NCBI RefSeq assembly: GCF_035982055.1 | Contig: NZ_CP108427.1 | Coordinates: 4,278,001 to 4,342,000 of the forward strand | Length of the DNA stretch: 64,000 bases | DNA from: Streptomyces sp. NBC_01288 | GTDB taxonomy: Bacteria; Actinomycetota; Actinomycetes; Streptomycetales; Streptomycetaceae | Direction: 5' to 3' | Shown: positions 32,883-41,661 of the stretch, in pieces | How the letters are laid out: each line of letters starts with the position of its first letter | How positions within the stretch are numbered: the first letter of the stretch is position 1 | Position numbers and translations under genes: made by a program | Notes under the pieces: model-generated | The model's input: the letters and a program-made list of their open reading frames with translations, nothing else | Databases searched by the model: none | What the model was told of the DNA's origin: nothing

Positions 32883-33328
32883 GCGGTGGCCTCAGCCTTC
32901 TCGGCCACGGGGGGCTCGGTGCCGTTGCTGTCTGAGCCGCTGGGGCTGGAGCCGCCGGTGCTGTCGGGGCCGCTGGATCCGTCGGGGCCGTCGGGGCCGT
33001 CGGTTTCGTGGCCCTCCGCGGTGTCGCGGAGTTTGTCGATGTCCGAGGTGCCGCGGCCTCGGTAGACGGCGAGGACGATCGCCAGGCCGATGCCGATCTC
33101 CGCGGCGGCGATGGCGATGGTGAACAGGGTCAGGGCCTGGCCGGAGTGCAGCTTCTCCTCGGCGGTCCTGCTGAGCCAGACGTCGAAGGCGACCAGGTTC
33201 AGGTTGACGGCGTTGAGCATCAGCTCGACCGACATCAGGACGAGGATCGCGTTGCGGCGGGCGAGGACGCCGTAGATGCCGGTGCAGAAGAGGAGGGCGG
33301 CGAGCACGGCGGGATAGACCAGGTGCAT
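32879..33328 (-). CDS. nuoK: NADH-quinone oxidoreductase-like subunit K with extra C-terminal tail
   Basis: A 149-residue protein. The first 98 residues are a normal three-helix NuoK, including MSVELMLNAVNLNLVAFD with the conserved membrane Glu. The last 45 residues form a Ser/Gly/Asp/Pro-rich tail with repeated DGPDG and SSPSGSDS-type units, which ordinary NuoK (about 100 aa) lacks. The ATG overlaps the nuoJ stop by one base. The tail should project from the membrane and appear disordered. Confidence 0.94.
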   Translation of the reverse strand: MHLVYPAVLAALLFCTGIYGVLARRNAILVLMSVELMLNAVNLNLVAFDVWLSRTAEEKLHSGQALTLFTIAIAAAEIGIGLAIVLAVYRGRGTSDIDKLRDTAEGHETDGPDGPDGSSGPDSTGGSSPSGSDSNGTEPPVAEKAEATA

Positions 33329-34164
33329 CAGCTGGCTCCCTTCTGCTCGGTGGGGGTGTTCTGAGCGGTTCCGTCGTTCTGCGCGGCTGCGTTGTTCTGC
33401 GCGGCTGCGTTGTTCTGCGCGGTCTGGCTCCGCTCGGTCGGGTCGTTCCGCTCGGTCCGGTTGTTCCGCGGGGTCGGATCGTTGCCTTGAGAACGGCTAT
33501 TTCGCCCGAACGTGTGATTACGGGAATCGGGGACGGATGGGGAACTACCGCTCGCACCCCGGGAGTTCACAGGGGGAGAGCTCAGCTCCGACTTCGTCTT
33601 GCGGGACAGGACGATCGCGCCGACCAGGGCCGCGAGGAGAAGGACGGAGAGGGCCTCGAAGGGGAGGACCCAGTTCTGGAACAGGCTCGCGCCGGTCACC
33701 GCGGTCGAGCCGGCGGCCGGACCGGCCAGGTTCATCCAGGTCGCGCGGAAGGCGTCGACGACGACCCAGACCAGGGCCGCCGCGGCGGCGACGGCCACGG
33801 CGAGGGCGGCCCAGCGGTTGCCGGAGTCCGCGTCCGGGGAGCGGCCGATGGGGGCCTTGGTGAGCATCAGACCGAAGAGAAGGAGGACGACGACGGAACC
33901 GACATAGATGAGGACCTGCACCCAGGCGATGAACTCGGCGGTGAGGAGGAGGTATTCGACGGCGAGACCCCCGAGGGTCACCACGAGCCACAGGGCGGCG
34001 TGCACCAGCTGCTTGGTGGTGACGGTGACGAGGGCGGCGCCGAACGTGACCAGTCCGACGAGGAGGAAGGCGATCTCGACGCCGGTCGGGGAGAGGAAGC
34101 CGTGGGTGTGGGGGGCGGCGAGGGGTGCCGTGGCGGTCACGGCGACGGTGTCGGCGAGGGTCAC
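33328..34164 (-). CDS. nuoJ: NADH-quinone oxidoreductase-like subunit J with repetitive tail
   Basis: A 278-residue protein. Residues 1-200 form the five-helix NuoJ core (for example VQVLIYVGSVVVLLLFGLML). The last 75 residues are hydrophilic and repetitive, with NDPTPRNNRTERNDPTER and two copies of NNAAAQ, encoded by an 18-bp DNA repeat (about 33370-33420). The GTG start overlaps the nuoI stop by 4 bp. The tail is not part of canonical NuoJ and is probably disordered in the cytoplasm. Confidence 0.93.
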   Translation of the reverse strand: MTLADTVAVTATAPLAAPHTHGFLSPTGVEIAFLLVGLVTFGAALVTVTTKQLVHAALWLVVTLGGLAVEYLLLTAEFIAWVQVLIYVGSVVVLLLFGLMLTKAPIGRSPDADSGNRWAALAVAVAAAAALVWVVVDAFRATWMNLAGPAAGSTAVTGASLFQNWVLPFEALSVLLLAALVGAIVLSRKTKSELSSPPVNSRGASGSSPSVPDSRNHTFGRNSRSQGNDPTPRNNRTERNDPTERSQTAQNNAAAQNNAAAQNDGTAQNTPTEQKGAS

Positions 34165-35225
34165 GACTGGCCCTCCGGCGGATTGGCGGGGTCGGCGGGG
34201 TTGGGCTTCGCGGCCTCGGTGGGGTCGAGCGGCGCGGCTTCGGCGGGGTAGGTCGGCGCGGCTTCGGTGGCTTCCGCCGGGTGCTTGGGCTTCGCGACTC
34301 CGGTGGCCTCTGCGGGGTTGGGCTTCGCGACTTCGGTGGCCTCTGGACGGTTGGGCTTCGCGGCCTCGGTGGCCTCTGCGGACCTGGTCTGCTCGGCCCC
34401 GGTGACCTCGGCGGGGTCGGCCTGCTCGGCCTCGGTGACGTCGGCGGCCGGTGTGACGGCGGGCGCTGCGGTTTCCGCAGTCTGCGGGGACTCTGTGGGC
34501 TTGGTCTGCGCAGTCTCGGTGACCTCTACGGCCTGCGTGGCCTTCGCGCGCCCCGCGGCTTCCGTGGCCTGTGCGGTCTCTGTGGGCTTGGTCTGCGTGG
34601 TCTCTGCCGGCGCTGCGGTTTCCGGAGTCTGCATGGCCTCCGTGGTCGCTGCGGCTTCCGCGGCTTCCTCGGCCTGTGCGGCCTGTGACGCCTGAGCTAC
34701 CTGAGCTGCCGCCAGCTTCTCGGCGGTCTTGTGGGCGGCGGCGATCTCCTTGGGTTCCTCGGCGTTGGGGTCGAGGGCGGGTGGGGCCGGGACGGTCCAC
34801 ATCCACTCGCGGAGCTTGTCGCGTTCGTGGGTGAGTTCGTGGATGTCGGTCTCGGCGTACTCGAACTCCGGGGACCAGAACAGCGCGTCGAAAGGGCAGA
34901 CCTCGATGCAGATACCGCAGTACATGCACAGGGAGAAGTCGATGGCGAAGCGGTCGAGGACGTTGCGGCTGCGCTCACGGCCGCCGGGGGCAGCCGCCGG
35001 GACCGTCTCCTTGTGGGAGTCGATGTAGATGCACCAGTCGGGGCACTCACGGGCGCAGAGCATGCAGACCGTGCAGTTCTCCTCGAACAGGCCGATAACT
35101 CCGCGGGTGCGGGGCGGGAGGTCGGGCTGGGTGTCCGGGTACTGCTCGGTGACGGTCTTCTTCGTCATCGTGCGGAGGGTGACGGCCAGGCCCTTGGCGA
35201 GACCGGAGCCGGGGATCGGGGCCAT
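34161..35225 (-). CDS. nuoI: NADH-quinone oxidoreductase-like subunit I with 200-residue repetitive tail
   Basis: A 354-residue iron-sulfur subunit. The first 150 residues are a normal NuoI with two [4Fe-4S] motifs: Cys51, 54, 57 and 61 (CTVCMLCAREC), and Cys100, 103, 106 and 110 (CMYCGICIEVC). The remaining 200 residues are Ala/Glu/Thr/Pro/Lys-rich repeats such as PAEATGVAKP and AEATEAAP, including a 33-bp tandem DNA repeat at 34285, 34318 and 34351. The ATG overlaps the nuoH stop by one base. With no NuoEFG, these clusters would be the entry point for electrons. Confidence 0.93.
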   Translation of the reverse strand: MAPIPGSGLAKGLAVTLRTMTKKTVTEQYPDTQPDLPPRTRGVIGLFEENCTVCMLCARECPDWCIYIDSHKETVPAAAPGGRERSRNVLDRFAIDFSLCMYCGICIEVCPFDALFWSPEFEYAETDIHELTHERDKLREWMWTVPAPPALDPNAEEPKEIAAAHKTAEKLAAAQVAQASQAAQAEEAAEAAATTEAMQTPETAAPAETTQTKPTETAQATEAAGRAKATQAVEVTETAQTKPTESPQTAETAAPAVTPAADVTEAEQADPAEVTGAEQTRSAEATEAAKPNRPEATEVAKPNPAEATGVAKPKHPAEATEAAPTYPAEAAPLDPTEAAKPNPADPANPPEGQS

Positions 35226-36193
35226 CAGAGGAACACCACCTTCACGATGCCGGTGAGGGCGATCTGAGCGAGGGAGAGGGGGACGAGGAGGGTCCAGGAG
35301 AGTTTCTGGAGCTGGTCCTCGCGCAGGCGGGGATAGGTGACGCGGAGCCAGATGACGACGAAGGCGAGGATTCCGGTCTTCAGCAGGGTCCAGACCCAGC
35401 CGAGGCCGTCCGCGCCCCACGGGCCGTGCCAGCCGCCCAGGAAGAGGACGGTGGTCAGGCCGCACAGGACGACGATGCCGGCGTACTCGGCGAGGAGGAA
35501 CAGGGCGAAGCGGAGGCCGGTGTACTCGGTGTAGGCGCCGAAGATGATCTCGGAGTCGGCGACGGGCATGTCGAAGGGGGGCCGCTGGAGTTCGGCCAGG
35601 CCGGCGATGAAGAACACGATCGCGCCGACGATCTGCCAGGGCAGCCACCACCAGTGGAAGGCGTCGAGGATGCCGGGGAGGGAGACCGTGCCGGCTGCCA
35701 TCGCCACGGAGGCGGCGGTGAGCAGCATGGGGAGTTCGTAGGCGAGGAGTTGCGCGGCGGTGCGGAGGCCGCCGAGAAGGGAGAACTTGTTGGCGGAGGC
35801 CCAGCCGGCCATGAGCGAGCCGAGGACGCTCACGCCCATCACCGCGAGGACGAAGAAGATGCCCGCGTCCAGTACCTGGCCGACGGCGCCCTCGCTCGGG
35901 CCGATGGGGATGGCGAGGAGGACGAGCAGGTACGGGAGGAGGGCGACGGCGGGGGCGATTTGGAAGACACGGCGGTCCGCGCCCGCCGGGACGATGTCTT
36001 CCTTCTGGGCGAACTTCACGCCGTCCGCGACGAGTTGGGCCCAGCCGTGGAAGCCGCCTGCGTACATCGGGCCGAGGCGGCCCTGCATGTGGGCCATCAC
36101 CTTGTGCTCGGTCTGGCCGACGATCAGGGGGAAGGTGAGGAAGACGACGAAGACGATCAGGAGTCGCAGGGCGACGTCGAGCACGTCGTTCAC
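35225..36193 (-). CDS. nuoH: NADH-quinone oxidoreductase-like subunit H
   Basis: A 322-residue membrane subunit that joins the hydrophilic arm to the proton channels and helps form the quinone site. About eight helices are present. Conserved loops are visible: AHMQGRLGPMYAGGFHGWAQ near the N-terminus, RPPFDMPVADSEIIFGAYTE in the centre (with the conserved acidic residues), and LRVTYPRLREDQLQKLSW near the end. The GTG start overlaps the nuoC stop (GTGA). No extra tail is seen. Confidence 0.96.
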   Translation of the reverse strand: MNDVLDVALRLLIVFVVFLTFPLIVGQTEHKVMAHMQGRLGPMYAGGFHGWAQLVADGVKFAQKEDIVPAGADRRVFQIAPAVALLPYLLVLLAIPIGPSEGAVGQVLDAGIFFVLAVMGVSVLGSLMAGWASANKFSLLGGLRTAAQLLAYELPMLLTAASVAMAAGTVSLPGILDAFHWWWLPWQIVGAIVFFIAGLAELQRPPFDMPVADSEIIFGAYTEYTGLRFALFLLAEYAGIVVLCGLTTVLFLGGWHGPWGADGLGWVWTLLKTGILAFVVIWLRVTYPRLREDQLQKLSWTLLVPLSLAQIALTGIVKVVFL

Positions 36194-37527
36194 TGCGGGC
36201 CTCCTGTGGGGGTGTCGGGAGTTGGGGGGTCAGGAGTTGGGGGGTCAGGAGTTGGGTTTTCGGAGGCGGGGCCTTCGGTGGTGGGGGGTGAATCGGGCCC
36301 TTCAACTGCCTCCGTCTCAGGCGCAGTTGTGTCCGCGTCGGGCTCGGGCTGCTCGAAGGCCGGGCGGGCGTTGTGCCACGGGGCGTCCGTGTTGCGGGGA
36401 GCGGTGGGGGGCTGGGTGGTGCCGCCCTCGCGTGTTGACGCCGGTCCCCGTGACGGGTCTGCCGCGGGTGCCGATTCCGGTTCCACCGCCGGTGCCGGTG
36501 TCGGCGCCTGTTGCGATGCCGAGCCGTCGCCCGCGCTGCGCGACCGGCGAGGGGGTGCCGCGCCCGTGCCCTGTTGACTCGCCGAACCCTCCGAGGCGCT
36601 GCGTGCGCGGCGCGGCGCGGCCGGGGTTCCCGAACCCTGCTCACCGGGACCGGTCCCGTCACCGGCATCCCGGCCCTGGCTCACCGCACCCTCACCCTCA
36701 CCCTCACCCGAAGGCACCGCACCCCCAGCCGGCGCCGCCTGACTCACCGACCCCTCCGAAACCGAACGGGCCCGCCGCACAGGACGATCGCCGGCCGCAC
36801 GGGCCGGACCGTCACCGGCCGCGCGGGCCGGAGGCTCACCCGCCGCACCTGTCGTACGCTCACCCGCTCCACGCACCGGACGCTCACCCGCTCCACGCAC
36901 CGGACGCTCACCCGCCGCCCGCCCCGCCCCCCGCGCAGGTCGCGCCGGGGCCGCCGGAAGTTGGCCCTTCAATGGGCCCCACTCGTTCGGGTCGGGGACG
37001 CCCGGCGGGAGCATCTGGCGGCGTTTCGGGCCGCCGTGGTCCGACTCGCCCGGTTCCTTCGCTCCGGGCCAGGCCTTGGCGACTCGGGCCGCGAGGACGA
37101 AGTCCTTGCGGAGGGGGTGGCCTTCGAAGGTTTCCGGGAGGAGGAGGTGGTCCAGTGCCGGGTGGCCCTCGAAGTCGACGCCGAACATTTCGTGGGTCTC
37201 GCGTTCGTGCCAGGCGGCGCCCGCGTAGACGTCGACGGCGGTGGGGAGTGCCGGGGTCTCGTGCGGGACGGTCGTACGGATGAGGAGTCGACGTACCGGT
37301 GCCAGTGCCACGACGTGGGCGGAGACGTGGAAGCCGGTGCCGGGTTCGTCGACCGCGCTCAGCCAGTCGAAGTAGGTGCAGCTCAGGTCGTCGCGGGCGG
37401 TGCGCAGGGCGGCGAGCCAGGTGGTGGGAGGTACGTCGACCGTGAGGAGGTCGTAGGACTCCTCGGCCGTGGCCTCCGTACCGAACAACTCCTCGACCGG
37501 TGCGGGCAGCCAGCCGACGGCGGTCAT
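36190..37527 (-). CDS. nuoC: NADH-quinone oxidoreductase-like subunit C with 240-residue low-complexity tail
   Basis: A 445-residue protein. The first 180 residues are a NuoC domain (AAWHERETHEMFGVDFEGHP, then LRKDF), the 30-kDa connector subunit. The rest is a Pro/Arg/Ala/Ser-rich tail with repeats RPVRGAGE (about 211-225), ARSVSEGSVSQ, ARSASEGSASQQ and RSAGDGSASQQ. It ends in PTPDPPTPDPPTPDTPT. It is not a NuoCD fusion; no 49-kDa motif is found. The ATG overlaps nuoB by ATGA. Confidence 0.92.
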   Translation of the reverse strand: MTAVGWLPAPVEELFGTEATAEESYDLLTVDVPPTTWLAALRTARDDLSCTYFDWLSAVDEPGTGFHVSAHVVALAPVRRLLIRTTVPHETPALPTAVDVYAGAAWHERETHEMFGVDFEGHPALDHLLLPETFEGHPLRKDFVLAARVAKAWPGAKEPGESDHGGPKRRQMLPPGVPDPNEWGPLKGQLPAAPARPARGAGRAAGERPVRGAGERPVRGAGERTTGAAGEPPARAAGDGPARAAGDRPVRRARSVSEGSVSQAAPAGGAVPSGEGEGEGAVSQGRDAGDGTGPGEQGSGTPAAPRRARSASEGSASQQGTGAAPPRRSRSAGDGSASQQAPTPAPAVEPESAPAADPSRGPASTREGGTTQPPTAPRNTDAPWHNARPAFEQPEPDADTTAPETEAVEGPDSPPTTEGPASENPTPDPPTPDPPTPDTPTGGPQ

Positions 37528-38261
37528 CGGGCGTCCCCCGGGCCGGAGTTGGAGCCCGGGCCGGAGTCGGAGTCCGAGTCGTAGCCCGAGTGGGAGGACG
37601 GGCCCGAGTCGGAGGGCAGGCCGGCACCCGCACCCGGCGAGTCCGCACCCGCACCCTTACTCGCAGAGTCCCAGCCAGGCACCGGCACCGGCGCCGTCAC
37701 CAACCCGCTCTGTAGCGCCGCCGTAGAAGCCCGGCCCCCAGCCACCCCGTACCGCTCCCCCAGCGACTCCCGGGCGATCTTCTCCTGGAGTTTGAGGATG
37801 CCCTGGAGGAGGGCCTCGGGGCGGGGCGGGCAGCCGGGGACGTAGACGTCGACCGGGATGATCTGGTCGACGCCCTTCGTGACCGAGTACGAGTCCCAGT
37901 ACGGGCCGCCGCAGTTGCTGCACGCGCCGAAGGAGATGACGTATTTGGGCTCGGGCATCTGCTCGTAGAGGCGTTTCACGGCCGGGGCCATCTTGTCCGT
38001 GACCGTGCCGGAGACGACCATCAGGTCGGCCTGGCGCGGGCCGGGCGCGAAGGGGATCACGCCGAGGCGGATGAAGTCGTGGCGGGCCATGGACGCGGCG
38101 ATGAACTCGATGGCGCAGCAGGCGAGGCCGAAGTTGAAGACCCAGAGGGAGTAGCGGCGGCCCCAGTTGAGGACCACCTTCATGGGTTCGGGGGCGAGGC
38201 GGGCGAGGGCGCCCAGGCGTTTCGGCTCCGGCAGCATCACGGGCTCGGGGGTCACGTCCAT
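37524..38261 (-). CDS. nuoB: NADH-quinone oxidoreductase-like subunit B with Ser/Gly/Asp tail
   Basis: A 245-residue subunit that carries the terminal N2 [4Fe-4S] cluster next to quinone. Ligand motifs are present: LACCAIEF (paired Cys), GACSNCGG and PGCPPRPE. The core ends at about residue 165. The last 80 residues are Gly/Ser/Asp-rich (for example SGYDSDSDSGPGSNSGPGD) and unlike usual NuoB. The ATG at 38261 overlaps nuoA by 10 bp. Since NuoD is missing from the operon, its normal partner must come from elsewhere or be absent. Confidence 0.95.
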   Translation of the reverse strand: MDVTPEPVMLPEPKRLGALARLAPEPMKVVLNWGRRYSLWVFNFGLACCAIEFIAASMARHDFIRLGVIPFAPGPRQADLMVVSGTVTDKMAPAVKRLYEQMPEPKYVISFGACSNCGGPYWDSYSVTKGVDQIIPVDVYVPGCPPRPEALLQGILKLQEKIARESLGERYGVAGGRASTAALQSGLVTAPVPVPGWDSASKGAGADSPGAGAGLPSDSGPSSHSGYDSDSDSGPGSNSGPGDAR

Positions 38262-38674
38262 GCCAGGACGCCCTTCTTGTATGCGTACAGCAGGCCCACG
38301 GTCAGGAAGCCCAGGAAGATGAACATCTCGACGAGGGTGGTCGCGCCGTAGCCCGGCGCGGCGAAGACCGTCGCCCAGGGGAAGAGGAAGATCGAGTCGA
38401 CGGCGAAAATGACGTACAGGAACGCGTAGACGTAGTACCGGACTTGGGTGTGGGCCCAGCCCTCGCCGACGGGGTCGACGCCGCACTCGTACGTCAGGAG
38501 TTTCTCGGGGGTGGGGACGACCGGGCGCAGCAGGCGGCCCGCGCCGAAGGCCACGGCGACGAAGAGCACGCCGACGACGGCGAGCAGTCCCACGACGGAG
38601 TAGGACCGGAAGTAGTCCGCCGCGACGACCACGGTCGGCTCCCGCAAGGTGTTCGGCAAGGTCCCCGGCAACAT
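38252..38674 (-). CDS. nuoA: NADH-quinone oxidoreductase-like subunit A
   Basis: A 140-residue membrane subunit with three helices and the conserved loop EKLLTYECGVDPVGEGWAHT, followed by RYYVYAFLYVIFAVDSIFLF. It is the first gene of the operon. The ATG at 38674 is used. A TTG three codons upstream has a better spaced AGGAGGAGGGG and could be the real start. The promoter must lie in 38675-38961, shared with the divergent histidine kinase. Confidence 0.92.
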   Translation of the reverse strand: MLPGTLPNTLREPTVVVAADYFRSYSVVGLLAVVGVLFVAVAFGAGRLLRPVVPTPEKLLTYECGVDPVGEGWAHTQVRYYVYAFLYVIFAVDSIFLFPWATVFAAPGYGATTLVEMFIFLGFLTVGLLYAYKKGVLAWT

Positions 38675-38961
38675 CTCCCGCAAGTCCGACCCCTCCTCCT
38701 CGGCACGGGCTTCCCCACGGCACGCTCCGGTGACCCGGTGCCCCCGTGACCCATGTGAACTCTGTGTTCGACGATCTGTACGCACGGGAGTCTAGGCCCT
38801 GTTAAAGAGACGGTAAGCAGCCCGTCACGCCTTGAGCTCACCCGAGATGCCCCTGATCTCCCCCTGATCTCCCCCGGAGATCCCGTGGTGGGGTTTTCCC
38901 CAGCAGACCCGGGCGGCGGACCTCATGGCGCCGGAGCGCGTCGCCGGGCACGCTGGGCCAT

Positions 38962-40176
38962 ATGACCGTACGTATCCCCTACGCCGACCCGGCGGCACCC
39001 GGCGGCGAGCTCGACGAGCCGCTGCCGCCTGCCCGCTTCGCCTACGACCGACACACCTGGAAGGAGATCGCGCATCTCCTGACGAATCTGCCGGTGTCGG
39101 TGTTCGGCTTCGTCTATGTGGTGACGATGCTGGCCATCAGCGGCGGGCTGACCGTCACCGTGGTCGGGTTCCCGCTGCTCGCGCTCGGGTTGATGGGCGC
39201 CCGGCTGATCGGGAAGTTCGAGCGGGGCCGGGCCCGGCGGCTGCTGGGGGTGCGGATCGACGAGCCGAGCCCGTTGCCGTGGCGCAAGGGCGGCGGGCTG
39301 CTGCAACGGGTGTGGATGGCGCTGAAGGACCCGGTGGGCTGGCGGACGGTGCTGTACGACGGGATGCGGTTGCCGTGGGGCATCGTCACCTTCACCGTCA
39401 CGCTGACCTCGTTGTTCGTGCTGTGGCCGGTGCTGCCGTTCATCGCGCGCGGGCTGGCGAACGCGGACCGGGCGATGGTGCGCGGCCTCCTCTCCCCCTC
39501 CGACGAACTGGAGCGCCGTATCGCCGAGTTGGAGTCCGACCGGGGTGTCGTGGTCGACACGGCGGCGGCGGATCTGCGGCGGATCGAGCGCGACCTGCAC
39601 GACGGGGCGCAGGCCCGGCTGGTCAATCTGGCGATGGGCCTGGGGCTGGCCAAGGAGAAGTTGCTGGAGGGCCAGGCCGACGAACAGGTCGCCGCGATGG
39701 TCGACGAGGCGCATGGCGAGGTGAAGCTGGCGCTCCAGGAACTGCGGGACCTTGCGCGCGGGATCCATCCCGCCGTCCTCACCGACCGCGGACTCGACGC
39801 GGCCCTCTCCTCCGTCGCCTCGCGCTGCACGGTGCCGGTGAAGGTGACCGCCGACATCGGCGCGCGCCCGGCCGCTGCCATCGAGGGCATCGCGTACTTC
39901 ACCGTCTCCGAGCTGCTCCAGAACATCAGCAAGCACAGCGGCGCCCGTTCGGCGTCGGTGGACGTGTGGCGGTCGGAGGACCGGCTGCTCATCCAGGTCT
40001 GGGACGACGGCCGCGGCGGCGCGAACCTCGACGGCGGCACCGGCATGCGCGGCCTGGCCGACCGACTCGGCGCGGTCGACGGCCTGTTCGTCCTCGACTC
40101 CCCGCCGGGCGGCCCTACGACCGTCACGGCGGAACTCCCCTGGCGGGAACGGACCACCGACCCAGCCCGGGGGTAG
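38962..40176 (+). CDS. sensor histidine kinase (HisKA_3 type), first copy
   Basis: A 404-residue membrane kinase. An N-terminal sensor of the actinobacterial short-membrane type has helices at about 38-72 and 134-160. Next comes the dimerisation/phosphorylation helix with the target His in RIERDLHDGAQARLV, then an ATPase domain with ELLQNISKHSGARSASVDVW (N box) and WDDGRGGANLDGGTGMRGLA (G boxes). It is divergent from nuoA. The next gene is a paralogue sharing nearly identical catalytic blocks. Both probably phosphorylate the regulator at 42036. Confidence 0.93.
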   Translation: MTVRIPYADPAAPGGELDEPLPPARFAYDRHTWKEIAHLLTNLPVSVFGFVYVVTMLAISGGLTVTVVGFPLLALGLMGARLIGKFERGRARRLLGVRIDEPSPLPWRKGGGLLQRVWMALKDPVGWRTVLYDGMRLPWGIVTFTVTLTSLFVLWPVLPFIARGLANADRAMVRGLLSPSDELERRIAELESDRGVVVDTAAADLRRIERDLHDGAQARLVNLAMGLGLAKEKLLEGQADEQVAAMVDEAHGEVKLALQELRDLARGIHPAVLTDRGLDAALSSVASRCTVPVKVTADIGARPAAAIEGIAYFTVSELLQNISKHSGARSASVDVWRSEDRLLIQVWDDGRGGANLDGGTGMRGLADRLGAVDGLFVLDSPPGGPTTVTAELPWRERTTDPARG

Positions 40177-40299
40177 GGAAAACCCCCCTCCCGGGAGGCC
40201 GACGGACTCCATGGTCCACGGACCTGCGGTCAAGCAGTCTGGAGATACGACAGCACGGCCGGCACGGCTGCGGACAACGAGTAGAACGGGACGACGTCA

Positions 40300-41661
40300 A
40301 TGGCCACGGAGTACGGGCAGGGGTACGGAACGCACGGCACGTTCGACCTCGACGAGCGGCGCCGGCACCGGCTGCCGGCCGTGCTGCGCGCACCCTTCGA
40401 GGCGCGCAGCTGGCGGGAGTTCGGCTATGTGCTGCTGAGCCTGCCGATCAGCATCCTGCTCTTCACCTACGCCGTCACGATGGTGTCGCTGGGCGCGGGC
40501 CTGCTGATCACCTTCCTCGGCGTGCCGGTCCTGGCGGGCGCGCTGGCCGGCTGCCGCGGTTTCGGCGTGCTGGAGCGGGCGCGGGCCCGCCGGCTGCTCG
40601 ACCTGGACGTCGCGGCCCCCGAGCCGCTGCGCATGAAGAAGAACGGCCCGATGGCCTGGATGGGCGCCGTCCTCAAGAGCGGCTCGTCCTGGCGCCATCT
40701 GCTGTACGCCCTGCTGCACTTCCCGTGGGCGGTCTTCTCCTTCGTCGTCGGCCTCACCTTCTGGTCGTACGGCTGGGCCCTCCTGACGTACCCGCTGTGG
40801 TTCTGGGTCTTCCCGATGTACGGCGGTGGGGGCGGCCTTCAGCTCTACGGCGACGAGCACCACCGGATCTACCTGGACAACCCCTTCGAGATCACCGTGA
40901 CCGCGCTGGTCGGACTGCTGTTCACGCTGGCCACGCCGTGGATCGTGCGGGCGCTGACGATGGTGGACCGGGTCATGGTGCACGGGCTGCTCGGCCCGTC
41001 GACCCTGGCGACCCGGGTCGTGGAGCTGGAGTCGGACCGGGGCGTCGTGGTCGACACGGCGGCGGCGGATCTACGGCGGATCGAGCGCGACCTGCACGAC
41101 GGGGCGCAGGCCCGGCTCGTGGCCCTGGCCATGGATCTGGGGCTGGCGAAGGAGAAGCTGACGGAGGACCCGCAGGCGGCGGCGCGGATGGTCGGCGAGG
41201 CGCACGGCGAGGTCAAGACGGCGTTGCAGGAGCTGCGGGATCTGGCGCGCGGGATCCACCCGGCGGTGCTGACCGACCGGGGGCTGGACGCGGCCCTGTC
41301 CTCCGTGGCCTCGCGGTGCACGGTGCCGGTGCAGGTGGACGTGGATCTGCCCGCGCGGCCGGCCGCCGCCATCGAGGGCATCGCGTACTTCACCGTCTCC
41401 GAGCTGCTCCAGAACATCAGCAAGCACGCGCGGGCCACGTATGCCGCGGTGGATGTGTGGCGCGTGGAGAACCGGCTGATGCTTCAGGTCGTGGACAACG
41501 GGGTGGGCGGCGCGGATGCCTCCGGCGGTTCCGGGCTCGCTGGTCTTGCCGGGCGGCTGGACGCGGTGGACGGGATTCTGGTGGTGGACTCGCCGGTGGG
41601 TGGGCCCACTCGGATCACGGCGGAGTTGCCCTGGCGGGAAGTTGAGGGCTTGAGGCGTTGA
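40300..41661 (+). CDS. sensor histidine kinase (HisKA_3 type), second copy
   Basis: A 453-residue paralogue of the preceding kinase with the same layout. Membrane helices lie at about 35-75, 130-175 and 200-225, then phosphorylation helix RIERDLHDGAQARLV, N box ELLQNISKHARATYAAVDVW and G boxes VDNGVGGADASGGSGLAGLA. The sensor part differs, with an extra loop (GGGGGLQLYGDEHH), while the kinase core is almost the same at DNA level. The pair thus senses different signals and shares one output. The start ATG 40300 is 124 bp after the first copy. Confidence 0.93.
   Translation: MATEYGQGYGTHGTFDLDERRRHRLPAVLRAPFEARSWREFGYVLLSLPISILLFTYAVTMVSLGAGLLITFLGVPVLAGALAGCRGFGVLERARARRLLDLDVAAPEPLRMKKNGPMAWMGAVLKSGSSWRHLLYALLHFPWAVFSFVVGLTFWSYGWALLTYPLWFWVFPMYGGGGGLQLYGDEHHRIYLDNPFEITVTALVGLLFTLATPWIVRALTMVDRVMVHGLLGPSTLATRVVELESDRGVVVDTAAADLRRIERDLHDGAQARLVALAMDLGLAKEKLTEDPQAAARMVGEAHGEVKTALQELRDLARGIHPAVLTDRGLDAALSSVASRCTVPVQVDVDLPARPAAAIEGIAYFTVSELLQNISKHARATYAAVDVWRVENRLMLQVVDNGVGGADASGGSGLAGLAGRLDAVDGILVVDSPVGGPTRITAELPWREVEGLRR

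Noticed and set aside
31128..33065. Long + strand frames across nuoL and nuoK
   Set aside because: Composition is Gly/Arg/Asp-rich with no recognisable domain, fully explained as antisense of nuoL/nuoK.
34161..36668. An 835-codon open frame through nuoI and opposite-phase nuoH
   Set aside because: Only its last 354 codons are the NuoI protein; the upstream part reads out-of-phase nuoH and nuoC and is Arg/Pro-rich nonsense.
36190..37527. NuoC as a fused NuoCD protein that would supply the missing subunit D
   Set aside because: The extra 240 residues are low-complexity repeats without any 49-kDa subunit motif.
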